Origin: Mycobacterium sp. ACS4054
GTDB lineage: Bacteria > Actinomycetota > Actinomycetes > Mycobacteriales > Mycobacteriaceae
Reading direction: 5' to 3'
Length of the DNA: 64,000 nucleotides
NCBI RefSeq assembly: GCF_001667275.1
Contig: NZ_LZHV01000041.1
Coordinates: 372,001 to 436,000 of the forward strand
The translations under genes and the position numbers were made by a program. Shown here in pieces: positions 41,258 to 51,221 of this stretch. The notes beneath the pieces were generated by a model. It had not been told where the DNA came from, did not search any database, and worked only from the letters and a program-made list of their open reading frames with translations. Numbering within the stretch: position 1 is the stretch's first letter; every line of letters starts with the position of its first letter.

Positions 41258-42334
41258 TCAGCCGATCAGGTCCAGCGTCCCGAGGTCACGGATCGCTTGG
41301 CAGCCGCGGGTGAGCATGGTCAGCACCATGTCGTCACCACGGTCGGTCGCGGCGGCGAACGCGAACCCCAGCGCCGAGATCAGGGGTGCCTGCAACACTC
41401 CGAGACAGTAATCGCGCCAACACGTTTCGCGGTCATAGTCGGCGACCCCGGACGTCGTCAAGGCGCGATGGTAGTCGGTGACCAGACCCCCTTCGATGCT
41501 CGCGCGCAGTGCCGAATCGAGGCTGGTGGCGGTGAAGTAGGCGAGGTCCCTGGCCGGCAGACCCACCCCGAGCGTCTGCCAGTCGACCACGCTGACCCGG
41601 GTTCGGTCCGGGTCGAACAGCAGGTTGTCCAGGCGGTAGTCACCGTGCAGCAGGGCGAACCGGTCATACTCGGTCATCAGCCACGGGGTGACCAATCCCA
41701 TTGCCGCGCTGAAGGTATCGCGGTCTTCGGCGCTCATCCGATCGCCCAGCTTGTCGAGGATGATGTCGGCGCTCATCTTCGCCACCTCGCCCATGCCCCC
41801 GGCGCCCGCCTCGTCGGGCCGGCCGAACGCGATGCCCGGGAAATCGAGCCAGAACGGATCACACCAGCTGGGCGCGTGCAGGCCGGCCAGCGCGGTGACC
41901 GCGAGCCGCGCTTCCCGCTCCCCGCAACCGGCGAGCTGGTCGCCCTGCACGGCGGGCGCTTGATCGGCGAGGAGCAAGGCGAAATCCATTGCATCCTCGG
42001 AGATCTCCGAGTAGTAGCACCGCGGCGTCGGCACCTGCACCCGGTCGGCCACGGACGAGTAGAACGCGCACTCGCTGCGATATCCGATGACCACCCGATC
42101 GCGGACGGTGTCGTCCTGGGCGGGCAATTTGATGACGAAGGTCTGGGGCAGGTCACCGGGGCTCCCCGCGTAGCGGGCGGTCACCCGGTAGGTCGCGCCC
42201 GTCTGCCCGGTGCCGATCGCGACCACGTCGACGTCGACAACCTCGACGGGTGCGCCGCCCCCACTGAGCGCGTTCGACAACCACTGCGGGGTGACGTCGC
42301 CCGGATACCGCGGAATCGACACCACAGCACTCAT
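41258..42334 (-). CDS. Aminoglycoside-phosphotransferase/CHK-kinase-like protein
   Basis: This 358-residue kinase-fold protein has TYRVTARYAG and FVIKLPAQDD (ATP-binding Lys), the catalytic loop LLHGDYRLDNLLFD and VVDWQTLGVG with the metal-binding Asp. The Pfam groups APH and EcKinase/CHK share this pattern. Mycobacterial genomes have many near lipid and sterol genes; most phosphorylate unknown small molecules and are not resistance genes. The ATG at 42334 has AGGAGG ten bases upstream. A weak copy of the TetR-type palindrome lies 44 bp upstream (42379-42397). It is separated from irtB by an 86-bp gap. Confidence 0.85.
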   Translation of the reverse strand: MSAVVSIPRYPGDVTPQWLSNALSGGGAPVEVVDVDVVAIGTGQTGATYRVTARYAGSPGDLPQTFVIKLPAQDDTVRDRVVIGYRSECAFYSSVADRVQVPTPRCYYSEISEDAMDFALLLADQAPAVQGDQLAGCGEREARLAVTALAGLHAPSWCDPFWLDFPGIAFGRPDEAGAGGMGEVAKMSADIILDKLGDRMSAEDRDTFSAAMGLVTPWLMTEYDRFALLHGDYRLDNLLFDPDRTRVSVVDWQTLGVGLPARDLAYFTATSLDSALRASIEGGLVTDYHRALTTSGVADYDRETCWRDYCLGVLQAPLISALGFAFAAATDRGDDMVLTMLTRGCQAIRDLGTLDLIG

Positions 42335-42378
42335 GAACAGCACGCCTCCTGTACCCGGACCGCCTTGCCTGACTGACA

Positions 42379-42397
42379 AACTGTAAGGCATACCGCA
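42379..42397. promoter_or_regulatory. Weak seventh copy of the TetR-type palindrome
   Basis: AACTGTAAGGCATACCGCA matches 12 of 16 arm positions of the 8525 palindrome, about the same as sites 2 and 4. It lies 44 bp upstream of the phosphotransferase start, in the gap before irtB. It is far from the main cluster, so it may be chance. Confidence 0.3.
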
Positions 42398-42420
42398 AGC
42401 GCCGCGGTCAATACGGCGAC

Positions 42421-44157
42421 CTAGTCGGAAAGGATCCGCCATTCGGCGGCCTCGTGCTGCTGCCGCCAGAACTCGTCGAAACGCCCACCCGCCGCAAGCA
42501 ATTCGTCGACCGTTCCGTCCTCGACCACTCGACCGCCATCGAGGAACAGGACCCGGTCGGCGTGGCTGATGCTGGCCAACCGGTGCGCGACGATCACCTG
42601 GGTGCGCGACCGCGGGTCGAGCGTGAGCGCGTCGACCACCGCCGCCTCGTTTTCGGTGTCCAGGGCGCTGGTGGCCTCGTCGACCAACAGCGTCGGCGCC
42701 GGTTTGAGCAGCGCCCGGGCGATGCTGACCCGTTGGCGTTCGCCGCCCGACAGCGCGGAGCCCGCTTCGCCGACGATCGTGTCGGCGCCGTCGGGCAGCC
42801 GGCCGATGAGTTCGTCGACGCGGGCCAGCGCCATGGCCCGCGTGAACTGCTCTTCGCCGGCGCCGGGGTGCCCGGCGAACACGTTGTCCCGGATCGACCC
42901 GTGGAACAGATACGGGTGCTGGAACACCACGCTGCTGGCCGCCCGCCGCGATTCGGCGTCCAGCGTCGCCCCGTCGACACCGTCGATCAGGACCCGGCCG
43001 CGGGTCGGCTCGTGCAGCCCGGCGATCAGCGCCAGGATGGTGCTCTTGCCCGATCCGGACGGTCCGACGATCGCCGTCGTGCTGCCCGGCGCCAACGTGA
43101 AACTCACCCCGTCCAGCACCGGGGCGGTCGCGCCGTCGTAGCCGAACGTGACGTCGTCGAATTCGATCCTTGGCGCCGTCGCGGCGGGCAGCCCGGCGGA
43201 CCCGGCGTTCAGCACCGGCGCCGCGAGAACCGACCGGATTTGGCCGAGCGTGGCGCGGGTGCTCTCCAGGGCCGGCGCCAGCTCGCTGATCGTGGTGAAC
43301 GGCTCCAGGTAGCGCACGATGACGACGATCAAGGCGATGGCCTCGGGCACGGTGACCGTCTTGTCGATGGTCAGCGCCGCGGTCGCCCCCGCCAGCAGGA
43401 TGAGCGACAGCTGGCTGGCCAGGCTGAACAACAGCTGGCCCGGAACCTGCATGGACAGCAACCGCATGGTCGCCCCGCGCTGCGCGGCCAGCGCGTCGCC
43501 GACCAGGCTGCGCGCCGGCTCGACCCGCCGGGCGGCCCGCAACGCCTGCTGGGTGCGCGCGAATTCGATGATCCGTTCGGTGAGCGCGCTGTTGGCTTCG
43601 TCGGCCGCGGCGGCGGCGCCCCGCGCCAGTCGCGCCGACGCCCACAACGCACCCAGCAGCAGCGGCACCCCGCCTAGCGCGGCCAAGCCGAGCTGCCACG
43701 AGATTGGAAGCAACGCCAGCCCGATGGCGGCGGGCAGCAGGACGGCGGAGGTCAGCGGCGTCAGCAGGTTGACGACGAGGCCGACCAGTTCGGGACCGGT
43801 CGCGGCGATCGCCTGGCGTGCCGTCGCGGTGTGCTCGGCGGTGAACCAGTCCAGCCGCACCGAAGGCAACCGGTCCGCCACGTCGTGCTGGCTGTGATCG
43901 AGCACGGCGAACCCGAGGTCGAAGCCGATGCGCGCCGTCGCGGTGTCGATCACCCATCCGAGCACGGTGGCGGCGGTGAGCCAGCCCAGCCACCCCAGCG
44001 CGCGGTGCGGGGCGTCGCCGAACAGCGCCCCCACCAATGGCACCAGCAGCACCGCGGCCGCCGCGCGGACCACCACGGAGAGCAGCGCGAGCACGGTGTA
44101 GGCGCTGACCTTGGCGCGGCGATCCGCCGGCACCAGGCCCAGCCACGTGCGGATCAT
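42421..44157 (-). CDS. irtB: Mycobactin/carboxymycobactin importer subunit IrtB
   Basis: This 578-residue half-type ABC exporter-fold protein has an N-terminal transmembrane domain of about six helices ([51 protein letters not shown]) and a C-terminal ATPase. The Walker A motif GPSGSGKST is near residue 365, the signature is LSGGERQ and the Walker B motif TLLVDEAT. Length and order match M. tuberculosis Rv1349. With IrtA it imports Fe-carboxymycobactin across the inner membrane. The ATG at 44157 overlaps the irtA stop as ATGA. Confidence 0.95.
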   Translation of the reverse strand: MIRTWLGLVPADRRAKVSAYTVLALLSVVVRAAAAVLLVPLVGALFGDAPHRALGWLGWLTAATVLGWVIDTATARIGFDLGFAVLDHSQHDVADRLPSVRLDWFTAEHTATARQAIAATGPELVGLVVNLLTPLTSAVLLPAAIGLALLPISWQLGLAALGGVPLLLGALWASARLARGAAAAADEANSALTERIIEFARTQQALRAARRVEPARSLVGDALAAQRGATMRLLSMQVPGQLLFSLASQLSLILLAGATAALTIDKTVTVPEAIALIVVIVRYLEPFTTISELAPALESTRATLGQIRSVLAAPVLNAGSAGLPAATAPRIEFDDVTFGYDGATAPVLDGVSFTLAPGSTTAIVGPSGSGKSTILALIAGLHEPTRGRVLIDGVDGATLDAESRRAASSVVFQHPYLFHGSIRDNVFAGHPGAGEEQFTRAMALARVDELIGRLPDGADTIVGEAGSALSGGERQRVSIARALLKPAPTLLVDEATSALDTENEAAVVDALTLDPRSRTQVIVAHRLASISHADRVLFLDGGRVVEDGTVDELLAAGGRFDEFWRQQHEAAEWRILSD

Positions 44158-46736
44158 CGTGCCCCCTCCCGAGCCGGGCTGGCCGCGACCGGGTCTCGTC
44201 GGCCGCCCTCCCAGAGCCGTCGGTAGCGGCCGTCGGCGGCCAACAACTCCTCGTGCGTGCCGCGTTCGGCGATCCGGCCGTGGTCGAGCACGACGATCTG
44301 GTCGGCGCCGGTGATGGTGTGCAATCGGTGGGCGATCACCAGCACGGTGCGATCCCGCGTCAGCCGGTTGAGCGCCTGCTGCACAAGGTATTCCGATTCC
44401 GGGTCGGCGAACGCGGTGGCCTCGTCGAGAATGAGCACCGGCGTGTCCGCCAGGATCGCACGGGCGATCGTAAGCCGTTGCCGTTCCCCACCGGACAAGC
44501 CGCTCCCCGCGCCCAGCACGGTGTCGTAGCCGTCCGGCAGTCGCATGATGCGGTCGTGGATTTGCGCTTGGCGCGCCGCCTCCTGAATCTGGGTAGCGCT
44601 GGCATCGGGCACGGCCAGCGCGATGTTGTCGGCGACGGTGCCGTGCACCAGTTGCGTCTCCTGCAGGACGAACCCGACGTTCGCGTAGAGCTCGTCGGCG
44701 GTCATCGACCGGATGTCGCGGCCCCCAACGCGTATCGAGCCCCGCTCGACGTCGTGGAACCGGGCCAGCAGGGCGGCCAGTGTCGACTTCCCGGAGCCCG
44801 ACGGGCCGACGAGGGCGGTGACGGTGCCGGGCCGCAGCGCCAACGACACGTTCTGGATCACCGGGACGCCCGGGCGGTAGCCGAAGCTGACGTCGTCGAA
44901 CTCCACGGTCGCCGACGGATCGCCGGACTGGTCGCTCCCCGAGACGGCGAGTTCGGGCTCGTCGAGGGCGTTCTGCAGGCGCCGCGCGGCCAGCATGCCG
45001 GCGCTGATGCCACCCACCCCGTAGGCGATCCCCAGCAGCCGGGCCCCGAAAGTGGTGCCCAGCAACAGGAATGGCAAAAGGTTGACCGGATCCATTCGGC
45101 CGCTCACGGTCAGCAGGGTGCCGGTGAGCACGATCAGCCACAGGAAGGTCGAGGGCCGGGTGACCAAATCCATCAGCGTCTTCTTGCCCGCCAGCGGCCG
45201 CTGCCAGGAGACGAGGAATTCGATGTAGGAGTCCAGTTGGCGCCGGAAGCTGGATGCGGCCGCGCCGCCGAAGACGCGGATCACCGGTTGGCCCTCCAGG
45301 TAGGCGCCGGCCTCGCCGTTCATCTTTTCCGCCCAGCGCTGCGATTGCGGGATGCGCGGGCCGGACTGGATGGTGAGCGAAGACGTCAGCACCAGGTACA
45401 CCAGGACGGGCAGGAACAACACGAGCGCCACCCGCCAGTCGACGGCGAACAGGTAGGCCAGCACGGCCACCGGCGCGATGATCGCCGCGACCGCGTCGGG
45501 GATCGCGTGGGTGACCAGATAGTGCAGCGACAGCGTGTCGTCGTGCAACAACTGCTTGATCGAACCGGACCCGCGCGCGGTGAACCAGCCCAGCGGCAGC
45601 CGAGATAGCTTGCGCAGCAAGCGGGAACGCAGGTCTGCGGCGAACCGCGCGTCGACGACGTGCAGCCACAGCGTGAGCGCCGCCCCGAGCACGGTGCCGG
45701 TTCCCAGCAGCGCGACCGCCGCAATCCCGACGTCCCAAAGTCGTGGGGCCGGCGCCCCGGAAACCAGCAGGCGGGCCAACTCGACCAGGAGCACGAACGG
45801 CGCGAGCTGCACCAGCGTTATGACGGCCTGCAGGACCCCGGACAGGATCAGCGCCGAGCGCAGCGGCGCGAGCAATCGGCCGGCACCCTGGGCTCGCCAG
45901 CTGCCGCGCGCCGCGGGGGCGGGCGCCGGGCCGGGCACCGCCGGTGATGAAACGCGTTCGGGTGCAATATGATTGGGTTCGGGCTCGTCGCCGCGGCGGG
46001 TGCCCATCGCCCGTCCGGCGCTCCAATAGGCCTGGGCGTGTACCTCGGACTTGGGGAAGCCGAATTCGTCGCGCAGCCGCGTTCGCACGTGCTTGAGCAC
46101 GGTGGCCTCGGGCGTTGCCCACGCGTACCAGTTGGACCAGTCCCGGCTATCGATCGCCGCGGCAAGGGATTTCTCGTCATGGCGGGCCACCCAGTGCACG
46201 CGCAGCCGGGGGTGCTGGGTGATTGGTATCAGGACGTCATGGTCGTCGTGTTGCTCGAGATACATCTCGATCGGCACGTCGTCGGGGACGACCCCGATGA
46301 TGCCGTTCATGCCCGGGATCGACGCGGAGTCCCCGATCAGCAGGTAGCCGGCCGGTTGTTCGTCGGGCGCGTCGAAGCGCGACGAGCCCATCAGCGCCAT
46401 GACGGCGATGTTGGCGCCGGGTTGCGCGGTGCGCGCCCATTTCGACGCCGGGCCCGCGGGTTCGTGCAGCACGATGTCGACGGCGAAGCGCCCCTCGGGG
46501 ACGTCGGCCTCGGAAATCGTGTAGGCGCGCTGGAATTCGGTGTTGGATCCGTCCGGGTCCGGGAACCAGAACCGCAGCCACGCCGCGGGTTCGGCGTCCA
46601 CGTCTTCGAACAAAGTCGGCGACGTCATCCGCACCCGCACGAAATGCGGTGCGATCTGGACGGTTTCAATCACGGTTGCGGTGTGGTCGCGGGCGCCGAA
46701 GCTTCGCAACATCACGCCGGAGAGTCCGCGTGCCAT
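44154..46736 (-). CDS. irtA: Mycobactin importer/reductase subunit IrtA
   Basis: This 860-residue protein fuses an N-terminal siderophore-interaction (FAD-binding ferric reductase) domain, residues about 1-270, to an ABC transporter half. The first domain has [11 protein letters not shown] and [16 protein letters not shown]; the linker is Pro/Ala-rich. The transmembrane part follows from about residue 290. The ATPase has GPSGSGKST near 644, LSGGERQ and PVLILDEAT. The layout equals M. tuberculosis Rv1348. It reduces Fe(III)-siderophore during import. I prefer ATG 46736 over GTG 46739 given AAAGGA spacing. An IdeR-like box lies about 90 bp upstream. Confidence 0.95.
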   Translation of the reverse strand: MARGLSGVMLRSFGARDHTATVIETVQIAPHFVRVRMTSPTLFEDVDAEPAAWLRFWFPDPDGSNTEFQRAYTISEADVPEGRFAVDIVLHEPAGPASKWARTAQPGANIAVMALMGSSRFDAPDEQPAGYLLIGDSASIPGMNGIIGVVPDDVPIEMYLEQHDDHDVLIPITQHPRLRVHWVARHDEKSLAAAIDSRDWSNWYAWATPEATVLKHVRTRLRDEFGFPKSEVHAQAYWSAGRAMGTRRGDEPEPNHIAPERVSSPAVPGPAPAPAARGSWRAQGAGRLLAPLRSALILSGVLQAVITLVQLAPFVLLVELARLLVSGAPAPRLWDVGIAAVALLGTGTVLGAALTLWLHVVDARFAADLRSRLLRKLSRLPLGWFTARGSGSIKQLLHDDTLSLHYLVTHAIPDAVAAIIAPVAVLAYLFAVDWRVALVLFLPVLVYLVLTSSLTIQSGPRIPQSQRWAEKMNGEAGAYLEGQPVIRVFGGAAASSFRRQLDSYIEFLVSWQRPLAGKKTLMDLVTRPSTFLWLIVLTGTLLTVSGRMDPVNLLPFLLLGTTFGARLLGIAYGVGGISAGMLAARRLQNALDEPELAVSGSDQSGDPSATVEFDDVSFGYRPGVPVIQNVSLALRPGTVTALVGPSGSGKSTLAALLARFHDVERGSIRVGGRDIRSMTADELYANVGFVLQETQLVHGTVADNIALAVPDASATQIQEAARQAQIHDRIMRLPDGYDTVLGAGSGLSGGERQRLTIARAILADTPVLILDEATAFADPESEYLVQQALNRLTRDRTVLVIAHRLHTITGADQIVVLDHGRIAERGTHEELLAADGRYRRLWEGGRRDPVAASPAREGAR

Positions 46737-46823
46737 CACCGGTCCTTTCTCGCGGCGCTCAGCTCCGCGGCGTCAGCGAACGGGCGGGCGGACCCCCTCG
46801 CCGAATACGCTACCGCCACAAAC

Positions 46824-46842
46824 TAAGGGTTGCCTTACCAAA
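46824..46842 (-). promoter_or_regulatory. IdeR (iron box)-like site upstream of irtA
   Basis: Read on the minus strand, TTTGGTAAGGCAACCCTTA agrees with the mycobacterial iron-box consensus TTAGGTTAGGCTAACCTAA at 14 of 19 positions. It lies about 87 bp before the irtA start and 43 bp before the divergent DCC-family gene. In M. tuberculosis irtA is known to be repressed by iron-loaded IdeR, so the site fits. Confidence 0.65.
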
Positions 46843-46885
46843 GGTCAAACCCGGGTTGTCGGAGCCGGCTCGGTAGCCTGGTGGT

Positions 46886-47311
46886 GTGAGCGGTGAATCG
46901 GCTCCGCCGGTGTTGCTCTACGACGGCGTCTGCGGCGTGTGCAACGCGGCGGTGCGCACGGTACTTCGGTTCGACCGCGCTGGCACCCTGCGCTTCGCGG
47001 CCCTGGACAGCGACTACGCCCGCGCGGTCTTCGCTCGGCACCCGGCCATGGACGGCGTCGACTCCGTGGTGTTCGTCGATGAGCCGGGCCAGCCCGGCGA
47101 ACGGCTAGCCGTCCGATCCGCCGCCGCATTGCGCGTGGTGGATTACCTCGGCGGGCCGTGGAAGCTGTTCGGAACGGCCCGCATCATTCCGGCTCCGGTG
47201 CGCGACTGGCTCTACGACAAGTTCGCCGGCATCCGCTATCGCGTCTTCGGCAAGTACGACACGTGTCCGTTGCCGCCGCCGCACGTTCGCGCCCGCTTCC
47301 TGGACGCCTAG
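46886..47311 (+). CDS. DCC-family thiol-disulfide oxidoreductase-like protein (DUF393)
   Basis: This 141-residue protein opens with VLLYDGVCGVCNAAVRTVLR, which contains the hallmark DG-x-C-x-x-C motif of the DCC/DUF393 family, followed by FAALDSDYAR and a C-terminal YDKFAGIRYRVFGKYDTCPLP. Members are thioredoxin-like, with suspected redox function and little direct biochemistry. The GTG start is at 46886. It is divergent from irtA, so the IdeR-like box could influence both genes. Its stop overlaps the convergent coiled-coil gene by 4 bp. Confidence 0.85.
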   Translation: MSGESAPPVLLYDGVCGVCNAAVRTVLRFDRAGTLRFAALDSDYARAVFARHPAMDGVDSVVFVDEPGQPGERLAVRSAAALRVVDYLGGPWKLFGTARIIPAPVRDWLYDKFAGIRYRVFGKYDTCPLPPPHVRARFLDA

Positions 47312-47625
47312 CCCTCGGCCCCGAGGGCCAACTCGGCCTCGGACTCCTCGCGCTTCAGTTGGGCCAGCTTGCGGTCCTCGACCGCCGCTTCCCGATGCTT
47401 GACCGCCGACTCGCGGTGGGCGCCCACGTGGGAAACACCGAGCTCGACGGTCCGGTCCTGCATCCGTGCCATTTGGTCGTGCTTACGGGCCGACTCCTCC
47501 AAGCTGCGGGCCGCCGCCAGCCCCGCGTGCGCGGCGCGTGCGCGAGCCTCCGTGACCCTGTGTTCGGCGCGCTCCACGTCTTTTGCGCTGAAGGCTTTCT
47601 CGCCCGGCTGGTCTCTGGTGTCCAT
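47308..47625 (-). CDS. Small charged coiled-coil protein, unknown function
   Basis: This 105-residue, highly charged, almost entirely helical protein contains runs such as DVERAEHRVTEARARAAHAG and HREAAVEDRKLAQLKREESE, predicted coiled coil without signal or membrane segment. The strong ribosome site AAGGAGACGCC precedes ATG 47625. No family function is known to me. Relatives of this type are annotated as hypothetical in mycobacteria. It is convergent with the DCC gene (4-bp overlap). Confidence 0.7.
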   Translation of the reverse strand: MDTRDQPGEKAFSAKDVERAEHRVTEARARAAHAGLAAARSLEESARKHDQMARMQDRTVELGVSHVGAHRESAVKHREAAVEDRKLAQLKREESEAELALGAEG

Positions 47626-47764
47626 GGCGTCTCCTTGTGTCCCGTGCAGATGCAGGTACCCCGCAGCGAGGGTTTAACGCCTGGCGAAGGAGAACTGGTG
47701 GTGTGACCCCGGCTTGCGATCGCGCGCCTGTAGCACCTGCTGACACGCCCTCAAGCGGGGCCGG

Positions 47765-48634
47765 TTAGTTGCCGAGTCGGGTCACCATCGCACAATTCTG
47801 CGGCATTCTCACGATGCCAGGTCCTGTTACGGGATGTTTCCAAACCCGAATGATGTAACTGGTTCCGCTTTCGCCGATCAGCATTCCGGTAATTGTGGAA
47901 TCCTTGGCCTCCTTGAATAAGGGCGGCTTCTGCGCTTCGGGACAGATCCAGGTCGCATGCACAGCATCGCTCGACACATCGAGGATAGGGATGTTGAAAA
48001 CCGTCAGGGGTTTGACTTTATGCCCGGCAAGAATGCTGTTGGCCGAACGCACGGCTTTGTTGTATATCGCAGTCGTGGGCAACATGATCGCGACCGTGAC
48101 CGCGAGAATGGCTCCAACGATCGTGCGCTGATCTTCTGACGACCGCTGGGCGATGAATCCCAGAACAACGGAAAGGATGAACACCGATACCCATACGGCG
48201 ATTATCACGCTCCCAGACCACGCCGGCGATGCCAGGGATGTGACGAAAAAGCTGAAGACGAATCCGGCCGCAATGTTCCATCCGTAGGAGGTGGCCCAAC
48301 GGGCTAGCCTGGACTCCGAGTGCCTGGCCCTGAATTCGCGAACCATTTTCGTGGCGCCGAACCAGGCTATCGCCACCAGCGCGGTGATAATCGAAAATCC
48401 AACGCTACGAACCAGAATGAAAGTGTTGTTTATCCCCACTTCTTCCGGGTTCAAACCGACCGCTCTGTAGAACGCTCGATACCCCGTGAAAAGGGCGCCG
48501 TATACGACGGCACCCGCGAGAGCGGTCAACTTCAATATGTTGTCGAGGCTAAGGCTTGGCATCCGGGTCCCCGCGGGCTCAGGCGGCTGTTTGTCGCTGT
48601 CCGGAGAATCGCCGACCTTGACTTCTGTTGTCAT
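47765..48634 (-). CDS. Multi-pass membrane protein of unknown function, atypical base composition
   Basis: This 289-residue protein has about five membrane segments (near residues 33-55, 72-94, 119-137, 141-162 and 171-192) and a C-terminal extracytoplasmic domain of about 95 residues with two Cys residues (WICPEAQ, PQNCAMV). No family is recognised. ATG 48634 has AGGGAG eight bases upstream; a start at 48778 lacks support. Base use is unlike the neighbours: 30 of 60 bases are G+C in 47821-47880 and 31 of 60 in 48361-48420, while flanking genes are visibly much richer. The gene is next to a tRNA-Leu, a common insertion point, so horizontal acquisition is plausible. Confidence 0.72.
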   Translation of the reverse strand: MTTEVKVGDSPDSDKQPPEPAGTRMPSLSLDNILKLTALAGAVVYGALFTGYRAFYRAVGLNPEEVGINNTFILVRSVGFSIITALVAIAWFGATKMVREFRARHSESRLARWATSYGWNIAAGFVFSFFVTSLASPAWSGSVIIAVWVSVFILSVVLGFIAQRSSEDQRTIVGAILAVTVAIMLPTTAIYNKAVRSANSILAGHKVKPLTVFNIPILDVSSDAVHATWICPEAQKPPLFKEAKDSTITGMLIGESGTSYIIRVWKHPVTGPGIVRMPQNCAMVTRLGN

Positions 48635-48851
48635 ATGTCGTCTCCCTGAGGGTGACCACTGGTCCGGTGATGCCACACCGACGTGCTTATGGCGATGCCG
48701 CCACAATGCACGTTGGGCGGAAACATGTCGCCAAAGCCCGTGTTCGGATGAAGTTCGTGATTTGGTGACGCGGCCCAATTCTTCGATGGGAGCGTAAGCA
48801 GAGCCGCGGTCGCGCGCGTGAGATTCGCCAAAAATGTCATTGCGGAACTGG

Positions 48852-48938
48852 TGGTGCGGGCGGAGGGACTCGAACCCTCAAGCTCTCACGAGCACCGGCA
48901 CCTAAAGCCGGCATGTTTGCCAATTTCATCACGCCCGC
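48852..48938 (-). tRNA. tRNA-Leu (anticodon UAG), CCA encoded
   Basis: On the minus strand the transcript begins GCGGGCG and ends CGCCCGC followed by A-CCA, giving a perfect 7-bp acceptor stem and an encoded CCA (48852-48854). The anticodon stem CCGGC/GCCGG holds the loop UUUAGGU, so the anticodon is UAG (Leu, CUA/CUG codons). A long variable arm (around GCUCGUGAGAGC) and the T arm GGUUCGAGUCC confirm a class II leucine tRNA. It lies between the low-G+C membrane gene and lprD. Confidence 0.97.
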
Positions 48939-49035
48939 AGCGTGCCGATCGTACCGCTCAGTTCGCGACCGGACCCGTCCGCGGCGCGCCTCGACGAATT
49001 CGTCGGCCCCAAGTCGTGAGCGGTACGTTCATGGG

Positions 49036-49413
49036 GTGTCCACCACCCGCCGTCGCAGGCCCGCGCTGATCGCCTTGGTGATCGTCGCGGCGTGCGGATG
49101 CCTGGCGCTGGGCTGGTGGCAGTGGACCAGGTTCCAGTCGGTCTCGGGCACGTTCCAGAACCTCGGCTACGCGTTGCAATGGCCGCTGTTCGCGTGGTTC
49201 TGCGTGTACGCGTACCGCAAATACGTCCGCTACGAAGAGATGCCGCCCGAGCCCCGCCGGGAAGCTCAAACCGAGCTACCCGCCGGTTTGCTTCCCGAGC
49301 GCCCCAAGCCGACGCCGCAGCCGCCCGACGACCCGGCGCTCGCGGAGTACAACGCCTACCTGGCCGAGCTGGCCAAACACGACACCGAAAAACAGAACAG
49401 GACCACCGCATGA
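49036..49413 (+). CDS. lprD: LprD-like membrane protein (Rv1343c homologue)
   Basis: This 125-residue protein starts at GTG 49036. The first segment ALIALVIVAACGCLALGWWQW could be a lipoprotein signal with Cys after VAA, or simply a transmembrane helix. A second hydrophobic stretch (YALQWPLFAWFCVYAYRKY) argues for a two-helix membrane protein. The C-terminal half is Pro/Glu-rich and ends in a charged helix. Order with the next gene matches M. tuberculosis Rv1343c-Rv1342c, where it is named LprD. Function unknown. Its stop overlaps the next ATG. Confidence 0.82.
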   Translation: MSTTRRRRPALIALVIVAACGCLALGWWQWTRFQSVSGTFQNLGYALQWPLFAWFCVYAYRKYVRYEEMPPEPRREAQTELPAGLLPERPKPTPQPPDDPALAEYNAYLAELAKHDTEKQNRTTA

Positions 49414-49760
49414 CCACACCCGAGCCGCCCGGAGCGCCGGCGTCCGCATTCCCCGTCGAGAAGATTCGCACGGCCCTGCTCGCCTACCGAATCATGGCGT
49501 GGACGACGGGCCTCTGGCTGATCGCGCTGTGCTACGAGATCGTCTCGCACATCGTCATGCACCACGAGATCCGCTGGATCGAGGTGGTGCACGGCTGGGT
49601 CTACTTCATCTACGTGTTGGCCGCGTTCAATCTGGCGGTCAAGGTGCGGTGGCCGATTGCCAAGACGATCGGTGTGCTGCTCGCCGGGACCATCCCGCTG
49701 GTCGGCATCATCGTCGAGCAACTCCAGACCCGGGACGTCAAGACCCGCTTCGGGCTTTAA
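49410..49760 (+). CDS. DUF3817 membrane protein (Rv1342c homologue)
   Basis: This 116-residue protein has three predicted membrane segments (YRIMAWTTGLWLIALCYEIV, VYFIYVLAAFNLAVKV, TIGVLLAGTIPLVGIIVEQL) and a short cytoplasmic tail. The spacing and the HGWVYFIYV motif fit the DUF3817 family. ATG 49410 overlaps the lprD stop. Position matches M. tuberculosis Rv1342c, next to the RdgB homologue. No function is established. Confidence 0.85.
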   Translation: MTTPEPPGAPASAFPVEKIRTALLAYRIMAWTTGLWLIALCYEIVSHIVMHHEIRWIEVVHGWVYFIYVLAAFNLAVKVRWPIAKTIGVLLAGTIPLVGIIVEQLQTRDVKTRFGL

Positions 49761-49764
49761 GGCT

Positions 49765-49820
49765 CGAGCGTGAGGCTAGCTGCAAACTCGGGGCCGAACG
49801 TGCGGCTGGCTTCACACTCG
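49765..49820. repeat. Two imperfect 26-bp repeats in the gap before rdgB
   Basis: The units at 49765-49790 and 49795-49820 start CGAGCGTG and CGAACGTG, end in AACTCG and CACTCG, and agree at 21 of 26 positions with 30-bp periodicity. Each unit is bounded by CGA and TCG. They occupy nearly the whole convergent gap between the DUF3817 gene and rdgB. They could be a dispersed mycobacterial repeat or a bidirectional termination zone. Confidence 0.6.
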
Positions 49821-49822
49821 CC

Positions 49823-50410
49823 CTAACCCAACTCGCGCAGCGCCGGCACCAACAGCGCGAGGGCGCGCCCGCGATGGGAGACCGCGTCCTTCTCCTCGGG
49901 GCTGAGTTCCGCGGCGGTGCGCGCGGACCCGTCCGGGACGAAGACCGGGTCATAACCGAAGCCGCCGTCGCCGCGCGGTGCCCGCGCGATGCTGCCGGGC
50001 CACTCGCCGCGGACGACGACCTCGCCGGTCGGCCCGGCCAGGGCGCAGGCGGACACGAACGCGGCGCCGCGCCGTTCGTCGGGGACGTCGCGCAACTGCG
50101 CCAGCAGCAGCGCGGTGTTGGCGGCGTCGTCGCCGTGGTTGCCCGACCAGCGCGCCGAGAGCACGCCGGGCATCCCGTTCAACGCGGCCACCTGAAGACC
50201 GGAATCGTCGGCCACCGCGGCAAGCCCGGTCGCGGCGAACGCGTCCCGCGCCTTGGCCAGCGCGTTGTCCTCGAAGGTCGCGCCCGTTTCAGGCGCCTCG
50301 TCGAAGGGGGGCACGTCCCGCAAGGACAGCAACGTCAGCCCCGTCAGGCCGGCGGCGTCGAGCACCCGGCGCAATTCGGCCAGCTTCTTGGGGTTGCGGC
50401 TGGCGACCAA
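49823..50410 (-). CDS. rdgB: Non-canonical purine NTP pyrophosphatase (RdgB/HAM1)
   Basis: This approximately 195-residue protein cleaves ITP, XTP and dITP to monophosphates, keeping them out of nucleic acids. Family motifs are VASRNPKKLAELRRVL (SxN-x-x-K), TGATFEDNALAKARDAFAATG, ADDSGLQVAALNGMPGV, FGYDPVFVPDG and AVSHRGRAL. It corresponds to M. tuberculosis Rv1341. I give TTG 50410, but homologues start 3-4 residues earlier; an in-frame CTG at 50422 overlaps the rph stop as CTGA and may be the true start. It is operonic with rph. Confidence 0.92.
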   Translation of the reverse strand: MVASRNPKKLAELRRVLDAAGLTGLTLLSLRDVPPFDEAPETGATFEDNALAKARDAFAATGLAAVADDSGLQVAALNGMPGVLSARWSGNHGDDAANTALLLAQLRDVPDERRGAAFVSACALAGPTGEVVVRGEWPGSIARAPRGDGGFGYDPVFVPDGSARTAAELSPEEKDAVSHRGRALALLVPALRELG

Positions 50411-50418
50411 TACGCGCG

Positions 50419-51198
<780 letters not shown>

Positions 51199-51221
51199 GA
51201 CGCAACCCTAACGCGGGACGC

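Noticed and set aside
42421..46122. A very long alternative minus-strand open frame (over 1200 codons) across irtB and irtA
   Set aside because: It runs in a different frame from irtA across most of its length, has Arg/Gly/Ala-rich composition without any domain, and is a by-product of high G+C. The true genes show clear ABC motifs.
48631..48840. 69-codon minus-strand frame between tRNA-Leu and the membrane protein gene
   Set aside because: It starts 12 bp from the tRNA 3' end, lacks a ribosome site and overlaps the leader of the membrane gene; no family resemblance.
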